A DNA stretch of 64,000 bases from contig JAABRD010000030.1 of assembly GCA_011391085.1 (NCBI GenBank), positions 1-64,000 of the forward strand, in the 5' to 3' direction. The notes below the pieces were generated by a model. That model did no database searches. It saw nothing but the letters and a program-made list of their open reading frames with translations, and had not been told where the DNA came from. Origin of the DNA: Thiotrichaceae bacterium. GTDB taxonomy: Bacteria; Pseudomonadota; Gammaproteobacteria; Beggiatoales; Beggiatoaceae. The position numbers and the translations under genes are program-made. Positions 7,403-15,051 of the stretch are shown here, piece after piece; positions within the stretch are counted from its first letter, which is position 1, and every line of letters starts with the position of its first letter.

Positions 7403-7717
7403 TCATTTAGATAGGCCGCAAGGGATCCGATGACTCAATGCCTTGACCGCAGACTCCGTCGCTTTCTGAAACACTGTCAACAATGCCAAGGCCGTCCCTT
7501 GGGGTTGCCGACGACCCGTTTCCCAATGTTGGAGGGGCCTCCGACTGATACCCATGAGAGTCGCCAATTGACTTTGTGACAGATCTGTTTGGGTACGGAT
7601 AACTTTCACATCGATGGTATCATCCGTGAAAGTACGTGACGGTTTCAACTCACCGCGCTTAATTTGGCCTGCTTCTTTGATGCTGTTGACCAGTTCATTA
7701 AACATTTCGTGGTTCAT
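7403..7717 (-). CDS. HTH-XRE family antitoxin/regulator (NadS/HigA-like)
   Basis: A 104-residue protein with a Cro/C1 helix-turn-helix at about 50-95 (LSQSQLATLMGISRRPLQHWETGRRQPQGTALALL). The arrangement, with a basic N-terminal segment then the HTH, matches antitoxins of the HigA/NadS class that pair with RelE-like toxins. No RelE-like partner is next to it. The upstream frame at 7698-7793 is a different, apparently truncated family. The ribosome site GGAGAT lies six bases before the ATG. It may be an orphan antitoxin or a stand-alone regulator. Confidence 0.75.
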   Translation of the reverse strand: MNHEMFNELVNSIKEAGQIKRGELKPSRTFTDDTIDVKVIRTQTDLSQSQLATLMGISRRPLQHWETGRRQPQGTALALLTVFQKATESAVKALSHRIPCGLSK

Positions 7718-7793
7718 GTTTTAATCTCCATAATTCAGCTACCAACTGGTCACGATCTGGAAGACTGGCTAATGTAATTGTAAAGGGTTTCAT
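7698..7793 (-). pseudogene. Short fragment of a small conserved hypothetical protein
   Basis: A 31-codon frame, MKPFTITLASLPDRDQLVAE then LWRLKHE, overlaps the start of the HTH gene. The segment resembles the N-terminus of small hypothetical proteins beginning with FT(V/I)TLASPPDR that I have seen in cyanobacterial and sulfur-bacterial genomes, which are normally about 90 residues. If so, it is a 5' remnant whose 3' part was replaced by the HTH gene. Confidence 0.35.
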
Positions 7794-7850
7794 AATTCAA
7801 TGAATCCTATAAAGATGAGGTAGCAGGCAACGAGAAACCCGCTGCCCGTC

Positions 7851-8066
7851 CTACACAAACTGCTCGGCCAAACTCAGCCAAGTTTTGTACCAAGACAACC
7901 ATTCAATAAATTCCAGGCGATAGTCGTCCAGCGCATCAAATTCTTCCAGTTCGCCAGCCATGATGGCCTGGTAAAACTGCGCAGATTTCACGCCAAATTT
8001 TTGTTCAAAGCGACTTAATTCTAAATCAAGTCGAGACATTTCTGGAATCAGTTCTTTTAGGTTCAT
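7851..8066 (-). CDS. Small conserved hypothetical protein (possible antitoxin-like)
   Basis: A 71-residue acidic, helical protein, MNLKELIPEMSRLDLELSRF, then a second helical part ending WYKTWLSLAEQFV. I do not recognise a named domain. Small proteins of this look occur beside toxin-antitoxin genes, and a dead copy of its 3' end sits at 3361-3400, so it travels with the accessory DNA. No strong ribosome site is visible before the ATG. No partner gene is present. Confidence 0.55.
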   Translation of the reverse strand: MNLKELIPEMSRLDLELSRFEQKFGVKSAQFYQAIMAGELEEFDALDDYRLEFIEWLSWYKTWLSLAEQFV

Positions 8067-8119
8067 GGTAAAACATCTTTAGTTGTCATGGTTAGATGGT
8101 TAGTGGCAGACAATGATAC

Positions 8120-8160
8120 CCCAGAAACTCAGTTTCTTAAAGAAACTGAGTTTCTTAAAT
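8120..8160. repeat. AGAAACTCAGTTTCTT palindrome pair
   Basis: Two adjacent copies of a short palindrome (AGAAACTCAGTTTCTT and AAAGAAACTGAGTTTCTT) just beyond the stop of the coiled-coil gene. Similar pairs occur at 27681-27715, and single copies near 13509, 33527 and 39110, so this is a small dispersed family. Confidence 0.6.
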
Positions 8161-8167
8161 CAAGTCA

Positions 8168-9670
8168 TTACCAAAACTTCCAAGTCTTAATCGATGGTAT
8201 GAACGGTCCAACAACATGCACTATAGCCTTCGAACATTTCCACACGGCCGGCACCACGGCCGAACCTCCCGTGGTCACTGCACCCACCGAAGCGGTAGCA
8301 CAACCCACGACATCTAAGGCAATATTGAATGAACTTCCTCCTCCAGTTGGAGTCGTGCCAGGATTCGATAAGTATGATTCTATAACGGGCTTGGCAACGT
8401 CACTGACAACAGAGGCAAGATTGAATGAACTTCCTCCTCCAGTTGGAGTCGTGCCAGGATTCGATAAGTATGATTCTATAACGGGCTTGGCAACGTCACT
8501 GACAACCTTTCCTGCAATATTTGCAATCACATTATTTTTCCCACTCTCTTGGACACTTTGGTTGAGTTCCCCAAGAGATTGGTTGGTCTGTGAAAAACCT
8601 TGATAAACCAAACCACCTGTCAGGGCCGACACAACTAAACCGGCTCCCCCCATGACCAGTTGTTGTCTCCCCAATTTATCCATGTTCTGATTGATTGCCT
8701 GAAGTTGTTGCGTCAAGACTCGATTATGAGTGGCAATCACTGCCTCCAACTGTTGTCCTTGAGTTTGCAACTCCTTCACTATCGTGTCTCCCAAATACTG
8801 AGTTTGGACGTTGATAGTCTGCACCACGGCATCTTGCATCTTTCCAATCTGGTTGACGATGTCAGTCTGTTTGGTTTCCATTAACTTCTGAAATGCCAGC
8901 CGTTCCTCGCGGTCTAACAATTCCGTCATCACTTTGGTATCCTGGAATCGTTCCTCGGTCAATAACGCATACCTCCGCGCCGCTACCAGCGAGTTCTGTT
9001 CTTTCTCAGCCAGCCGCGCTTCGTTAAACAATCGCCGGGCCAGACGTTCATGGGTTTCATAATTCGCATTCTGTTCCTCCTCCGCCACGGCCTTCCGTTC
9101 AGCCGCTAAAGCCAATTGAAGCGCCTCTGGCACTTGTTTCGCGCCTTGAAAGGTCGTCACGAACGCATCGTAAATCACTGGATCATTGGCCTGTTTCGCA
9201 CGTACAAATGCCAGTTCTTGCACTCGTAACAACGCCTCCATAGCTTCCACAGTGTTGGGAAACGTTTCCATAAAGTGAACATAGTCTGCCACTTTATCAG
9301 ACGTTTTGACCAGTTTAAAAATAGCATGAATCGTGTGCAGATTCAAAGCCGCCGTGGGTCGTAGCGTCAAAAAATCCCGGTAAGTGGCGTCGGTATTCAC
9401 CCGTTGCGCTTGTTGCCAGGTATGCAAATACAGTTTGCCATCGCTGTCAAACTGGGCATATTTCGTCGCCACTTCGCGCCAAGTGGCATACGTGTTTTGG
9501 GTCTCTGCCAGTTGATAAGCCAGCGGATAAGCTGCCTCAAAGTCGCCGACGACTTCTAGCCCTTGTATAATCTGCTGGTCGGTGATGGCTACCGTGGCAG
9601 GCGGAAAAGTTGAGAAAAAGGAGTAAGAGAAGGTAAGAGTCATCGCTTTTAAGAGATGATTGGTTTTCAT
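8168..9670 (-). CDS. Secreted or envelope coiled-coil protein, unknown function
   Basis: A 500-residue protein with an N-terminal hydrophobic leader (TLTFSYSFFSTFPPATVAITD). A helical, TPR-like region follows at about 30-250 with many Ala/Glu/Arg helices, then a long Gln-rich coiled coil (~255-345: QTQYLGDTIVKELQTQGQQ). Next is a hydrophobic Gly-rich segment at about 350-370 (LVMGGAGLVVSALTGGLVY) that may cross or insert into a membrane. A perfect 32-residue duplication (VVSDVAKPVIESYLSNPG...) precedes a C-terminal segment with two cysteines. The architecture recalls apolipophorin- or BapA-like surface proteins, but I do not recognise the family. The ribosome site GAGGAAATCTCCT precedes the ATG. 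It follows nirG on the same strand but has no evident link to heme d1. Confidence 0.65.
   Translation of the reverse strand: MKTNHLLKAMTLTFSYSFFSTFPPATVAITDQQIIQGLEVVGDFEAAYPLAYQLAETQNTYATWREVATKYAQFDSDGKLYLHTWQQAQRVNTDATYRDFLTLRPTAALNLHTIHAIFKLVKTSDKVADYVHFMETFPNTVEAMEALLRVQELAFVRAKQANDPVIYDAFVTTFQGAKQVPEALQLALAAERKAVAEEEQNANYETHERLARRLFNEARLAEKEQNSLVAARRYALLTEERFQDTKVMTELLDREERLAFQKLMETKQTDIVNQIGKMQDAVVQTINVQTQYLGDTIVKELQTQGQQLEAVIATHNRVLTQQLQAINQNMDKLGRQQLVMGGAGLVVSALTGGLVYQGFSQTNQSLGELNQSVQESGKNNVIANIAGKVVSDVAKPVIESYLSNPGTTPTGGGSSFNLASVVSDVAKPVIESYLSNPGTTPTGGGSSFNIALDVVGCATASVGAVTTGGSAVVPAVWKCSKAIVHVVGPFIPSIKTWKFW
8324..8506. repeat. Perfect 87-bp direct repeat, 96-bp period, in frame
   Basis: Positions 8324-8410 and 8420-8506 are identical. 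The 96-bp period adds exactly 32 residues to the coiled-coil protein. Absence of any substitution implies a very recent duplication or ongoing gene conversion. Confidence 0.92.
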
Positions 9671-9709
9671 AGGAGATTTCCTCTTGAGATGGTGATGATT
9701 GGAGTGTCA

Positions 9710-10162
9710 TTAAACTTCTAATCGCAACCCCACATAGTATTCGGTTTGTTTGGGCATATTATAAACGGTTAACCCCGTTTGTGCCTCAATCTCTTGAATC
9801 ACTTCCGGCACCCGTTCTGGTTGTTCAGTCGCCAAGACAAACCACATATTCAATTCATGGTCACGGGCGTAATTATGGGCTACTTCTGGGAAGGCATTCA
9901 CAATGGCCGTTACTTGGTCAAATTCTGTTTCTGGAACACTCATAGCGGCCAGTGTCAAGGCCCCTCCCAGTCGTTCCGCATGGTAGAGAAGACCAAAGCG
10001 ACTCAATAGACCCTTGTCTAACAGTTGCGCCAAACGTTCTATCAAGACTGCTTCAGAAATATGCAAATACTTTGCCACCTCTAAATAAGGACGTTCACAA
10101 ATTGGGAAACCGCCTTGAAGATGATTAATAATCAAGCGGTCTAAGCTATCTAAGCTATCCAT
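9710..10162 (-). CDS. nirG: Siroheme decarboxylase subunit NirG-like (Lrp/AsnC fold)
   Basis: A 150-residue member of the NirD/L/G/H family, Lrp/AsnC-like proteins that together decarboxylate siroheme to didecarboxysiroheme on the way to heme d1 for nitrite reductase NirS. It has an N-terminal winged HTH-like part (DRLIINHLQGGFPICERPY, GLLSRFG) and a C-terminal RAM-like part (FPEVAHNYARDHELNMWFVLAT). The closest match by eye is NirG, with HNY and LNMWFV. I start at the ATG at 10162, which has an ideal AGGTGA. The six upstream codons of the longer frame lie in an AATAATGA simple repeat. It is last in nirCFDLG, with nirL ending 26 bp upstream. Confidence 0.85.
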   Translation of the reverse strand: MDSLDSLDRLIINHLQGGFPICERPYLEVAKYLHISEAVLIERLAQLLDKGLLSRFGLLYHAERLGGALTLAAMSVPETEFDQVTAIVNAFPEVAHNYARDHELNMWFVLATEQPERVPEVIQEIEAQTGLTVYNMPKQTEYYVGLRLEV

Positions 10163-10188
10163 AGTCACCTCATTATTCATTATTCATT

Positions 10189-10656
10189 CTAATAACGTGC
10201 CCCGCATTGTTTAAAGCAACGTTTGCTAAATAACACTTGATGGGGAATCTGTTGTAACTGACAAACCTCAATCATGGTTTGTAATTTTTGTAAAACCGTG
10301 TCCTGTTCTTGACTGTGAATCATGCAGAACAGGTTATAAGGCCATTGTGGTAAATGACGCTTACGGCGATAGCAGAGGGTGACAAAATCAAACTGTTTGA
10401 ATTGTTGCCCCAGTTGTGTCACCTGATGATCAGGTATGTCCCACACTACCATGGCATTGGCGCGATAACCGAGTTGACGGTGACGCACGACGATACCTAA
10501 GCGTTTCATTAGACCACTGTGAAGCAACGATTGGATACTCGAAATCACTTCCGTTTCAGTCGTCCCTAACTGTTCTGCAATTGCCAGGTAGGGACGGGGG
10601 ACGAGAGGGAGGCCGTCTTGAATGAGGGTGATAAGTTGTTGGTGTTGGTGGTTCAT
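10189..10656 (-). CDS. nirL: Siroheme decarboxylase subunit NirL-like
   Basis: A 155-residue Lrp/AsnC-fold protein with the NirL/NirH features GLMKRLGIVVRHRQLGYRAN, LCYRRKRHLPQWPYNLFCMIH and a terminal LFSKRCFKQCGARY. The RFKQxGARY-type ending and VVRHRxLGYRAN favour NirL over NirH, whose ending is closer to LKKTGLRL. NirDLGH proteins catalyse the two-step decarboxylation of siroheme. A nested palindromic insertion of ~180 bp separates it from nirD, which may weaken co-transcription. Confidence 0.85.
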   Translation of the reverse strand: MNHQHQQLITLIQDGLPLVPRPYLAIAEQLGTTETEVISSIQSLLHSGLMKRLGIVVRHRQLGYRANAMVVWDIPDHQVTQLGQQFKQFDFVTLCYRRKRHLPQWPYNLFCMIHSQEQDTVLQKLQTMIEVCQLQQIPHQVLFSKRCFKQCGARY

Positions 10657-10679
10657 ACAAATAATTCCGGTAAGTTAAG

Positions 10680-10862
10680 GTAGGGTGCGTCCCACGCACC
10701 ATCAGGTATAGTAATATTCCCTCACTCTTGTACCCCCCCAACCCCCCCGCGGCGTGGGTGTCTCCCCCCCGCGTGCGGGGGGGCTGGGGGGGTACAAGAG
10801 AATAGGAATACTACTATAAAATGCGTCCATGTTGCCAAAATGGTGCGTGGGACGCACCCTAC
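10680..10862. repeat. Nested palindromic elements between nirD and nirL
   Basis: The outer arms GTAGGGTGCGTCCCACGCAC (from 10680) and the complement (to 10862) enclose a second inverted element at about 10706-10818, whose arms begin TATAGTAATATTCC and end ATACTACTATA with long C-runs and G-runs at its core. The inner element recurs alone at 36308-36424. The G/C-rich core would form a very stable hairpin in the nir transcript. Confidence 0.85.
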
Positions 10863-10869
10863 GGGTTTC

Positions 10870-11346
10870 TCAAAATGGTAGCTTAAACGCCAAATCGATA
10901 TGATAGTCTTCCAACAAAGGCAGAGACATCACGGGAAACCCCGTCACTTCTTCGATTTCTTCTAACACCGTTTGCAGTCGCACCGGGGTAGCAGCGGTGA
11001 GGACGAACCATAAATTGAATGGATGTTCTCGTTCATAATTATGGTTGACTTCGGCAAAGGTATTGATATAATTTGCTATCTCCTCCAACCGTGCCGGGGG
11101 GACCGACATCGCGACCAACGTACTACAACCAATGCGGTTGGGGGGAAACACGGGACCCACTCGGCCAATGATTCCCTGGTCACTCCACTCTCTTAACATT
11201 TGGATAACCACCTCTTCAGACACGCCCAGTTGAGTGGCTATCTCTGCATACGGCGTAGGTGACAAAGGGAAGTTGCGTTGAAAGTCATTCAACAGTTTCT
11301 TTTGCAATTCTGTGAAAGTAGGTGGTGAGGAGGTAGCGGTTGTCAT
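10870..11346 (-). CDS. nirD: Siroheme decarboxylase subunit NirD-like
   Basis: A 158-residue Lrp/AsnC-fold protein with NirD-like marks: IIGRVGPVFPPNRIG, FAEVNHNYEREHPFNLWFVLTA and LPLLEDYHIDLAF. In the known pathway NirD acts with NirL, NirG and NirH on siroheme. The conserved HNYEREH includes the His/Tyr implicated in decarboxylation in this family. Its ATG overlaps the nirF stop as ATGA, so the two are translationally coupled. A nested repeat begins 8 bp after its stop. Confidence 0.87.
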   Translation of the reverse strand: MTTATSSPPTFTELQKKLLNDFQRNFPLSPTPYAEIATQLGVSEEVVIQMLREWSDQGIIGRVGPVFPPNRIGCSTLVAMSVPPARLEEIANYINTFAEVNHNYEREHPFNLWFVLTAATPVRLQTVLEEIEEVTGFPVMSLPLLEDYHIDLAFKLPF

Positions 11347-12632
11347 AATCCGATTCGATGGGCGCGATAAGTGAAAAAAATCCCACTGGGTTTATCCGCT
11401 GGAAGCGTTGCCAGTTGGGCAAACGTAGTGGTATCATAGATGACCAATTTATCGTCATCACGAACCGAAATCCAAATGTCTTCACCACGCGGGGTAAATT
11501 CGAGATGTAACACCGCTTTGCCAGGCGTAAGGGTCTGGATAATTTTTAACGTCGCCACGTCAATGACTTGTACCGTATCATTATTGGGCAAAGCAAAGTT
11601 GACCCACACTTGACGTTCATCGGGTTGCACCCTGACAAACACAGGTTGACCGTGAACGGGTAAAGAGGAGACAATTTGCCATTTGTGACGGTCAATGACG
11701 AGAATCGCATGTTGTCCCACGGCGGGGACAAAAGCGTAGTCACCGGCCATCGCCCAACCTTCTAGGTGAGGCATTTTATAGACGGGCAATTTATCGTCAT
11801 TGCCTTTTCCATAACTGGGCAGAATGCGCGTCACTCCTGCTTGCGGTTGCCAAAGGTCGAGTAAAGCCAGACCGTCTTCCCCAAACAGCCCCGCAATGTA
11901 ATAACGTCCTTCGGGAGTAATTAAGGCGTCATAAGGTTGTTTCCCGATATTTTTAAATTTCTGCACCGTCGGTTGTTTCGGATTGCGAGTATTGGCTACC
12001 CAAATTTCGCCGGCGTCAAAGAGACTGAACACGAATTGATGACGGGGGGCATCTACCAGTCCAATGGTTTTGGAAAGTACCCCATTGTCAGCACTAGCAG
12101 GAATGTCGGCAAGCGGTTCTAAGGTGTTGGCATCGAAAATTTTAACACCGCCGGGAGTGTAGTTGGAAACGGCAATGAGACGACCATCTTGAGAAATGGC
12201 GCCACCGATGCTGTTACCTGCTTGCATAATGCGTTTGGTAATTTGTCCTTGGAGGAGGTCGAGTTTGGTTAATCCACCATCTCGTCCAAACACGTAACCA
12301 TAGCGTTGGTCACGAGAATAGACGATGGAAGCATGAGACAAGTCACCTAGTCCATCGATTTCTTTCAAAATAGTGCGTCCCGTCGTGTTCACTAACAAGA
12401 CGCTACCTTTGGCACGTTCGATGACTAAACCTAAATCACCCGTTCCACGTAATTCTGGAAGAGGTGCATTTTCACACGGTGTTGCTGGAGGAGAGGGTGG
12501 TGAAGCGGTATCCGCCTGGGCACCACCGTTAAGAAGGAAGGTCAACAGGATATAGTGGATAGTGGATAGCGGATAGCGGATAGTGGAAAGTAACTTGTCA
12601 TAGACAAGAGAGAGAGAATTATGGATGCGCAT
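11343..12632 (-). CDS. nirF: NirF, heme d1 biosynthesis beta-propeller protein
   Basis: A 429-residue exported protein of the NirF family, proposed to dehydrogenate dihydro-heme d1 to heme d1 in the periplasm. After the leader comes an eight-bladed propeller: RGTGDLGLVIERAKGSVLLV, SHASIVYSRDQRYGYVFGRDG, GAISQDGRLIAVSNYTPGGV, GKQPYDALITPEGRYYIAGL and MPHLEGWAMAG are typical of NirF. I use the ATG at 12632, which has AAGGA seven bases upstream. The longer frame starts with TTG. The leader (VYDKLLSTIRYPLSTIHYIL) is written in a TATCC simple repeat and is unusually long for a signal peptide. It overlaps the nirC end by 14 bp and the nirD start by 4 bp. Confidence 0.88.
   Translation of the reverse strand: MRIHNSLSLVYDKLLSTIRYPLSTIHYILLTFLLNGGAQADTASPPSPPATPCENAPLPELRGTGDLGLVIERAKGSVLLVNTTGRTILKEIDGLGDLSHASIVYSRDQRYGYVFGRDGGLTKLDLLQGQITKRIMQAGNSIGGAISQDGRLIAVSNYTPGGVKIFDANTLEPLADIPASADNGVLSKTIGLVDAPRHQFVFSLFDAGEIWVANTRNPKQPTVQKFKNIGKQPYDALITPEGRYYIAGLFGEDGLALLDLWQPQAGVTRILPSYGKGNDDKLPVYKMPHLEGWAMAGDYAFVPAVGQHAILVIDRHKWQIVSSLPVHGQPVFVRVQPDERQVWVNFALPNNDTVQVIDVATLKIIQTLTPGKAVLHLEFTPRGEDIWISVRDDDKLVIYDTTTFAQLATLPADKPSGIFFTYRAHRIGL
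12541..12595. repeat. GGATAGTGGATAGCGG simple repeat inside the nirF leader
   Basis: Five units of GGATA(G/T)(T/C)G in the codons for the NirF leader. The same repeat type occurs between genes at 25590-25627, 28717-28826, 61941-61997 and 62108-62157, but here it is coding. Confidence 0.8.
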
Positions 12633-12945
12633 GGTCAATTCCTTTATACAGTTGGTCAGTTAGCCAAATAATTTCGGCCTCAGAGAGAAGTCCTTGCCAG
12701 GGAGGCATAGCGGTATTGGGACGACCTTTGAGGATGGTTTGAATGATAAATTCTTTCGGTTTTCCCGTCAAAGCGTTAGGCAGTAGCGAGGGTCCAAGAC
12801 CGCCTTGCAAGGTGAGACCGTGACAGGAACCGCAGTCTTGTTTGAGAAAAGAGAGTAGTTCCGTTTGTCGTTGCGGGGGAAGATCAGTCGCCCAGGTCGG
12901 AAGGGTGAGGAGGTAAAGGAGAGTGAAGGTGGAGAGTTTTATCAT
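12619..12945 (-). CDS. nirC: Cytochrome c NirC-like
   Basis: A ~108-residue periplasmic c-type cytochrome with signal peptide (MIKLSTFTLLYLLTLPTWA), one heme site CGSCHG, and the distal-ligand region GRPNTAMPPWQGLLSEAEI. In nir clusters NirC is a small cytochrome needed for heme d1 maturation or electron transfer to NirS and NirF. The ATG at 12945 is preferred because it begins a clean signal peptide. The longer frame to 13002 adds 19 polar codons. Order C-F-D-L-G agrees with nir operons of denitrifiers. The usual nirS upstream is not here. Confidence 0.85.
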   Translation of the reverse strand: MIKLSTFTLLYLLTLPTWATDLPPQRQTELLSFLKQDCGSCHGLTLQGGLGPSLLPNALTGKPKEFIIQTILKGRPNTAMPPWQGLLSEAEIIWLTDQLYKGIDHAHP

Positions 12946-13018
12946 GGTAAGTATGGCGTGGAACTTATTTTGTAAAGTGGAAAATGGTATTGAGTGAAAC
13001 ATAGAAAAGTGACATTGG

Positions 13019-13390
13019 TGGACTAGAGGCTTTAGCCGGTGGGATTACCCCGTTCTTTACGGGACCACCGGACTAGAGGCTTTAGCCGGTGGGATTGCCC
13101 CGTTCTTTACGGGACCACCGGACTAGAGGCTTTAGCCGGTGGGATTGCCCCGTTCTTTCCCGAACCGCCGGACTGGAGGCTTTAGCCGGTGGGCGCAGAA
13201 CAGAATTGAAATTGCGGGGCCCCACCCTCCGGCTGAAGCCTCTAGTCCAGCGGGATGTTTAAAATCGTGGCCATTCTTACCGGCGGAAGCCTCTAGTCCA
13301 CCGCTATTTTAATTCCTTGGCCATTCTTACCGGCGGACGCCTTTAGTCCAGCGGGATGTTTGGAATCGTGAATTCTTACCGGCTGGCGAA
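13019..13390. repeat. Array of GACTAGAGGCTTTAGCCGG repeats, forward then inverted
   Basis: Three and a half direct copies of a 50-bp unit start at 13021, 13071, 13121 and 13171. Several inverted relatives (CCGGCTGAAGCCTCTAGTCC type) follow from about 13228 to 13390. The two halves could fold on each other into one very large cruciform. This is the largest array of the commonest repeat family in the window. Confidence 0.9.
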
Positions 13391-13648
13391 GTTTCTTTCA
13401 GTTAGCAAGTGAGTTTTTCATAAACCACAAGACTTTATCTTTGATCTAAGTCAAAAATATTTTTATCAATGGGTAAAGATGTTGTCAAGTGATTAACTTT
13501 ATTAAGGCACTCAGTTTCTTTAAAAAACGGCATTTCTATTGTACCATGAATAGGAAAGTGGCAGGTTGGCCTTGCATATTTAAAAACGGTATGATAAACT
13601 TTTTACATTACCTATTTTTTAAGCACATACAATCATTATTTACAAATT
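13391..13648. other. AT-rich promoter region between the repeat array and the TPR gene
   Basis: About 260 bp without a supported gene. It holds the FNR/DNR-like palindrome at 13441-13454 and a run of AT-rich sequence before the TPR gene. A short frame covers part of it but has no ribosome site and overlaps the real gene in another frame. Confidence 0.5.
13441..13454. promoter_or_regulatory. FNR/DNR-type binding site
   Basis: TTGATCTAAGTCAA matches the FNR/NNR/DNR consensus TTGAT-N4-ATCAA with one mismatch. It lies between the divergent nirC (start 496 bp away, beyond the repeat array) and the TPR gene (195 bp away). Oxygen- or nitric-oxide-dependent control of nir genes by Crp/FNR proteins is well known, so control of nirCFDLG is plausible. 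The repeat array would then be in the 5' leader. Confidence 0.5.
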
Positions 13649-14995
13649 ATGGAGAACCCCCTATTGAACACTCAGCACACCGCTGCTATCTCAGACAACT
13701 TATTGAAATTCTTCAATCGATTGGCCATCTTTTTGATTATTTTGGCCATAGCCGGCTTTGTTGGTTGGCCCCTCTACAAATACATTCGTCATAATCAAGC
13801 GTTGGAGTCTGAAAAGGTGGGGAAAGAGGCTTACGAATCTGGGGATTGGCAACGGGCCGTGGAGATGTTCCGCCAGAGTTTAGAGGCTTACCAGTTTTTG
13901 AAAGACTCTCAAAGTTTGGTCAGACAATATGACACATTGGGGTCGTTGTATGCCAATCACAATGATTTGCCTGCCGCTATTGAAATGTATCTCAACGGCT
14001 TGGAAATCTATAAAATCCAAGGCAATTACCCAGAAATGGCCAAGCTGTATGCCAATCTAGGCAGTTTGTATGCGGTTAGCAAGCGGTTTGATTATGCGGA
14101 AGTCATGTTTGTCAATAGTCTCGGCGTTTACCAGAAGTTGGGAAATCAGGAAGGAACGGCCAAGCAATATGAAAATATTGGCAATGTTTATTCCAATTTT
14201 GGGACATTGCCAAAAGCTGTCGAGATGTATCAAAAGAGTTTGGAAATTCGTCAACAATTGGGACCTCCAGAGGAGGTGGCGAAGTTATACAATAAACTGG
14301 GAACGGTGCATCTCGGCCAAAAACAATCCTCCGAAGCTGAGGCTGCGTATCTCAAGAGTGTGGCCATCTATCAGACATTGAAACGTGACCCGGAGTTGGC
14401 AGACCAGTATACTCAACTGGGTACCCTCTACTTGCAATCTGGCAAGCCCCCCGAAGCGGAAACGGCGTTTCTGAAGAGTGTCGAACTCTACCAAAAATTA
14501 GGACGGACGGAGGAATTGGCAATATTGTACAAAACGCTGGGCGGGCTGTACTTAAAACGTGGCGACTGGGCGCGGGCGGAGGAGATGTTGCGGAAAAATG
14601 TCGAGGTGGATTTGGCCATCGAGAAGGATCAGGAAGTCAAAAATCCCGTGTTGGCCAAAGCGTTGGGGGAGAGTACCGAAAAATCTAATGCCCGTCAACT
14701 GGAGATGGCTGGTCAATATGAGACGTTGGGCAAGATGTATTATATCCAACAGAAATGGTCCTTGGCCGAGGAGGTGTTTCAACATAGCCTGACGTTATAT
14801 CAGAAGCAAGACCAACAGGAAAGTGTCGCGGTTCAATATGGCAATTTGGGGAATGTGTGTCGGCAATTAGGAAAGGTGCCACAGGCTAAGGAGATGTATA
14901 TCAAGAGTCTGGAAGTGTTTCAGGCTTTGAAAAAACCAGCGGAGGCAGCGAAGGTGCAGGCATTTCTGGAGGAGTTGGAAAAGTCGGCACAGTAA
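13649..14995 (+). CDS. Membrane-anchored TPR protein
   Basis: A 448-residue protein with one transmembrane helix at about 22-44 (LNRLAIFLIILAIAGFVGWP region), then about ten tetratricopeptide units of ~40 residues (AEMY..SLEIY.KLG patterns, each with QYxxLGxLY). The long spacing and Leu-Gly-x-x-Tyr pattern resemble kinesin-light-chain-type TPRs (TPR_10/12). It would present a protein-binding scaffold on one side of the inner membrane. There is no clear ribosome site before ATG 13649. It stands alone between two repeat arrays, divergent from nirC, and ends 15 bp before a perfect hairpin. Confidence 0.75.
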   Translation: MENPLLNTQHTAAISDNLLKFFNRLAIFLIILAIAGFVGWPLYKYIRHNQALESEKVGKEAYESGDWQRAVEMFRQSLEAYQFLKDSQSLVRQYDTLGSLYANHNDLPAAIEMYLNGLEIYKIQGNYPEMAKLYANLGSLYAVSKRFDYAEVMFVNSLGVYQKLGNQEGTAKQYENIGNVYSNFGTLPKAVEMYQKSLEIRQQLGPPEEVAKLYNKLGTVHLGQKQSSEAEAAYLKSVAIYQTLKRDPELADQYTQLGTLYLQSGKPPEAETAFLKSVELYQKLGRTEELAILYKTLGGLYLKRGDWARAEEMLRKNVEVDLAIEKDQEVKNPVLAKALGESTEKSNARQLEMAGQYETLGKMYYIQQKWSLAEEVFQHSLTLYQKQDQQESVAVQYGNLGNVCRQLGKVPQAKEMYIKSLEVFQALKKPAEAAKVQAFLEELEKSAQ

Positions 14996-15010
14996 AAGAC
15001 ATTATCAGAC

Positions 15011-15041
15011 CAGGAGTCCAAAGCGTCGCTTTGGACTCCTG
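15011..15041. terminator. Perfect hairpin after the TPR gene
   Basis: CAGGAGTCCAAAGCG and its complement around a one-base loop form a 31-base palindrome, 15 bp past the stop. It belongs to the dispersed AGGAGTCCAAA family (28459, 31431, 36208, 37361, 42091, 46711). Its repeated position just after stops suggests it doubles as a terminator, though it lacks a U-run. Confidence 0.5.
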
Positions 15042-15051
15042 ATCCAGCATC

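Noticed and set aside
8088-8603. Plus-strand 171-codon frame with ELPPPVGVVPGFDKY repeats
   Set aside because: It is the antisense image of the duplicated region of the coiled-coil gene, with no ribosome site and no family features.
13019-13390. Possible CRISPR or attachment-site array
   Set aside because: The 50-bp units are near-identical throughout, followed by inverted copies. The same motif is scattered over the window, so it is a dispersed repeat.
13489-13794. 101-codon frame before the TPR gene
   Set aside because: It overlaps the TPR gene start in another frame, lacks a ribosome site and has no recognisable sequence.
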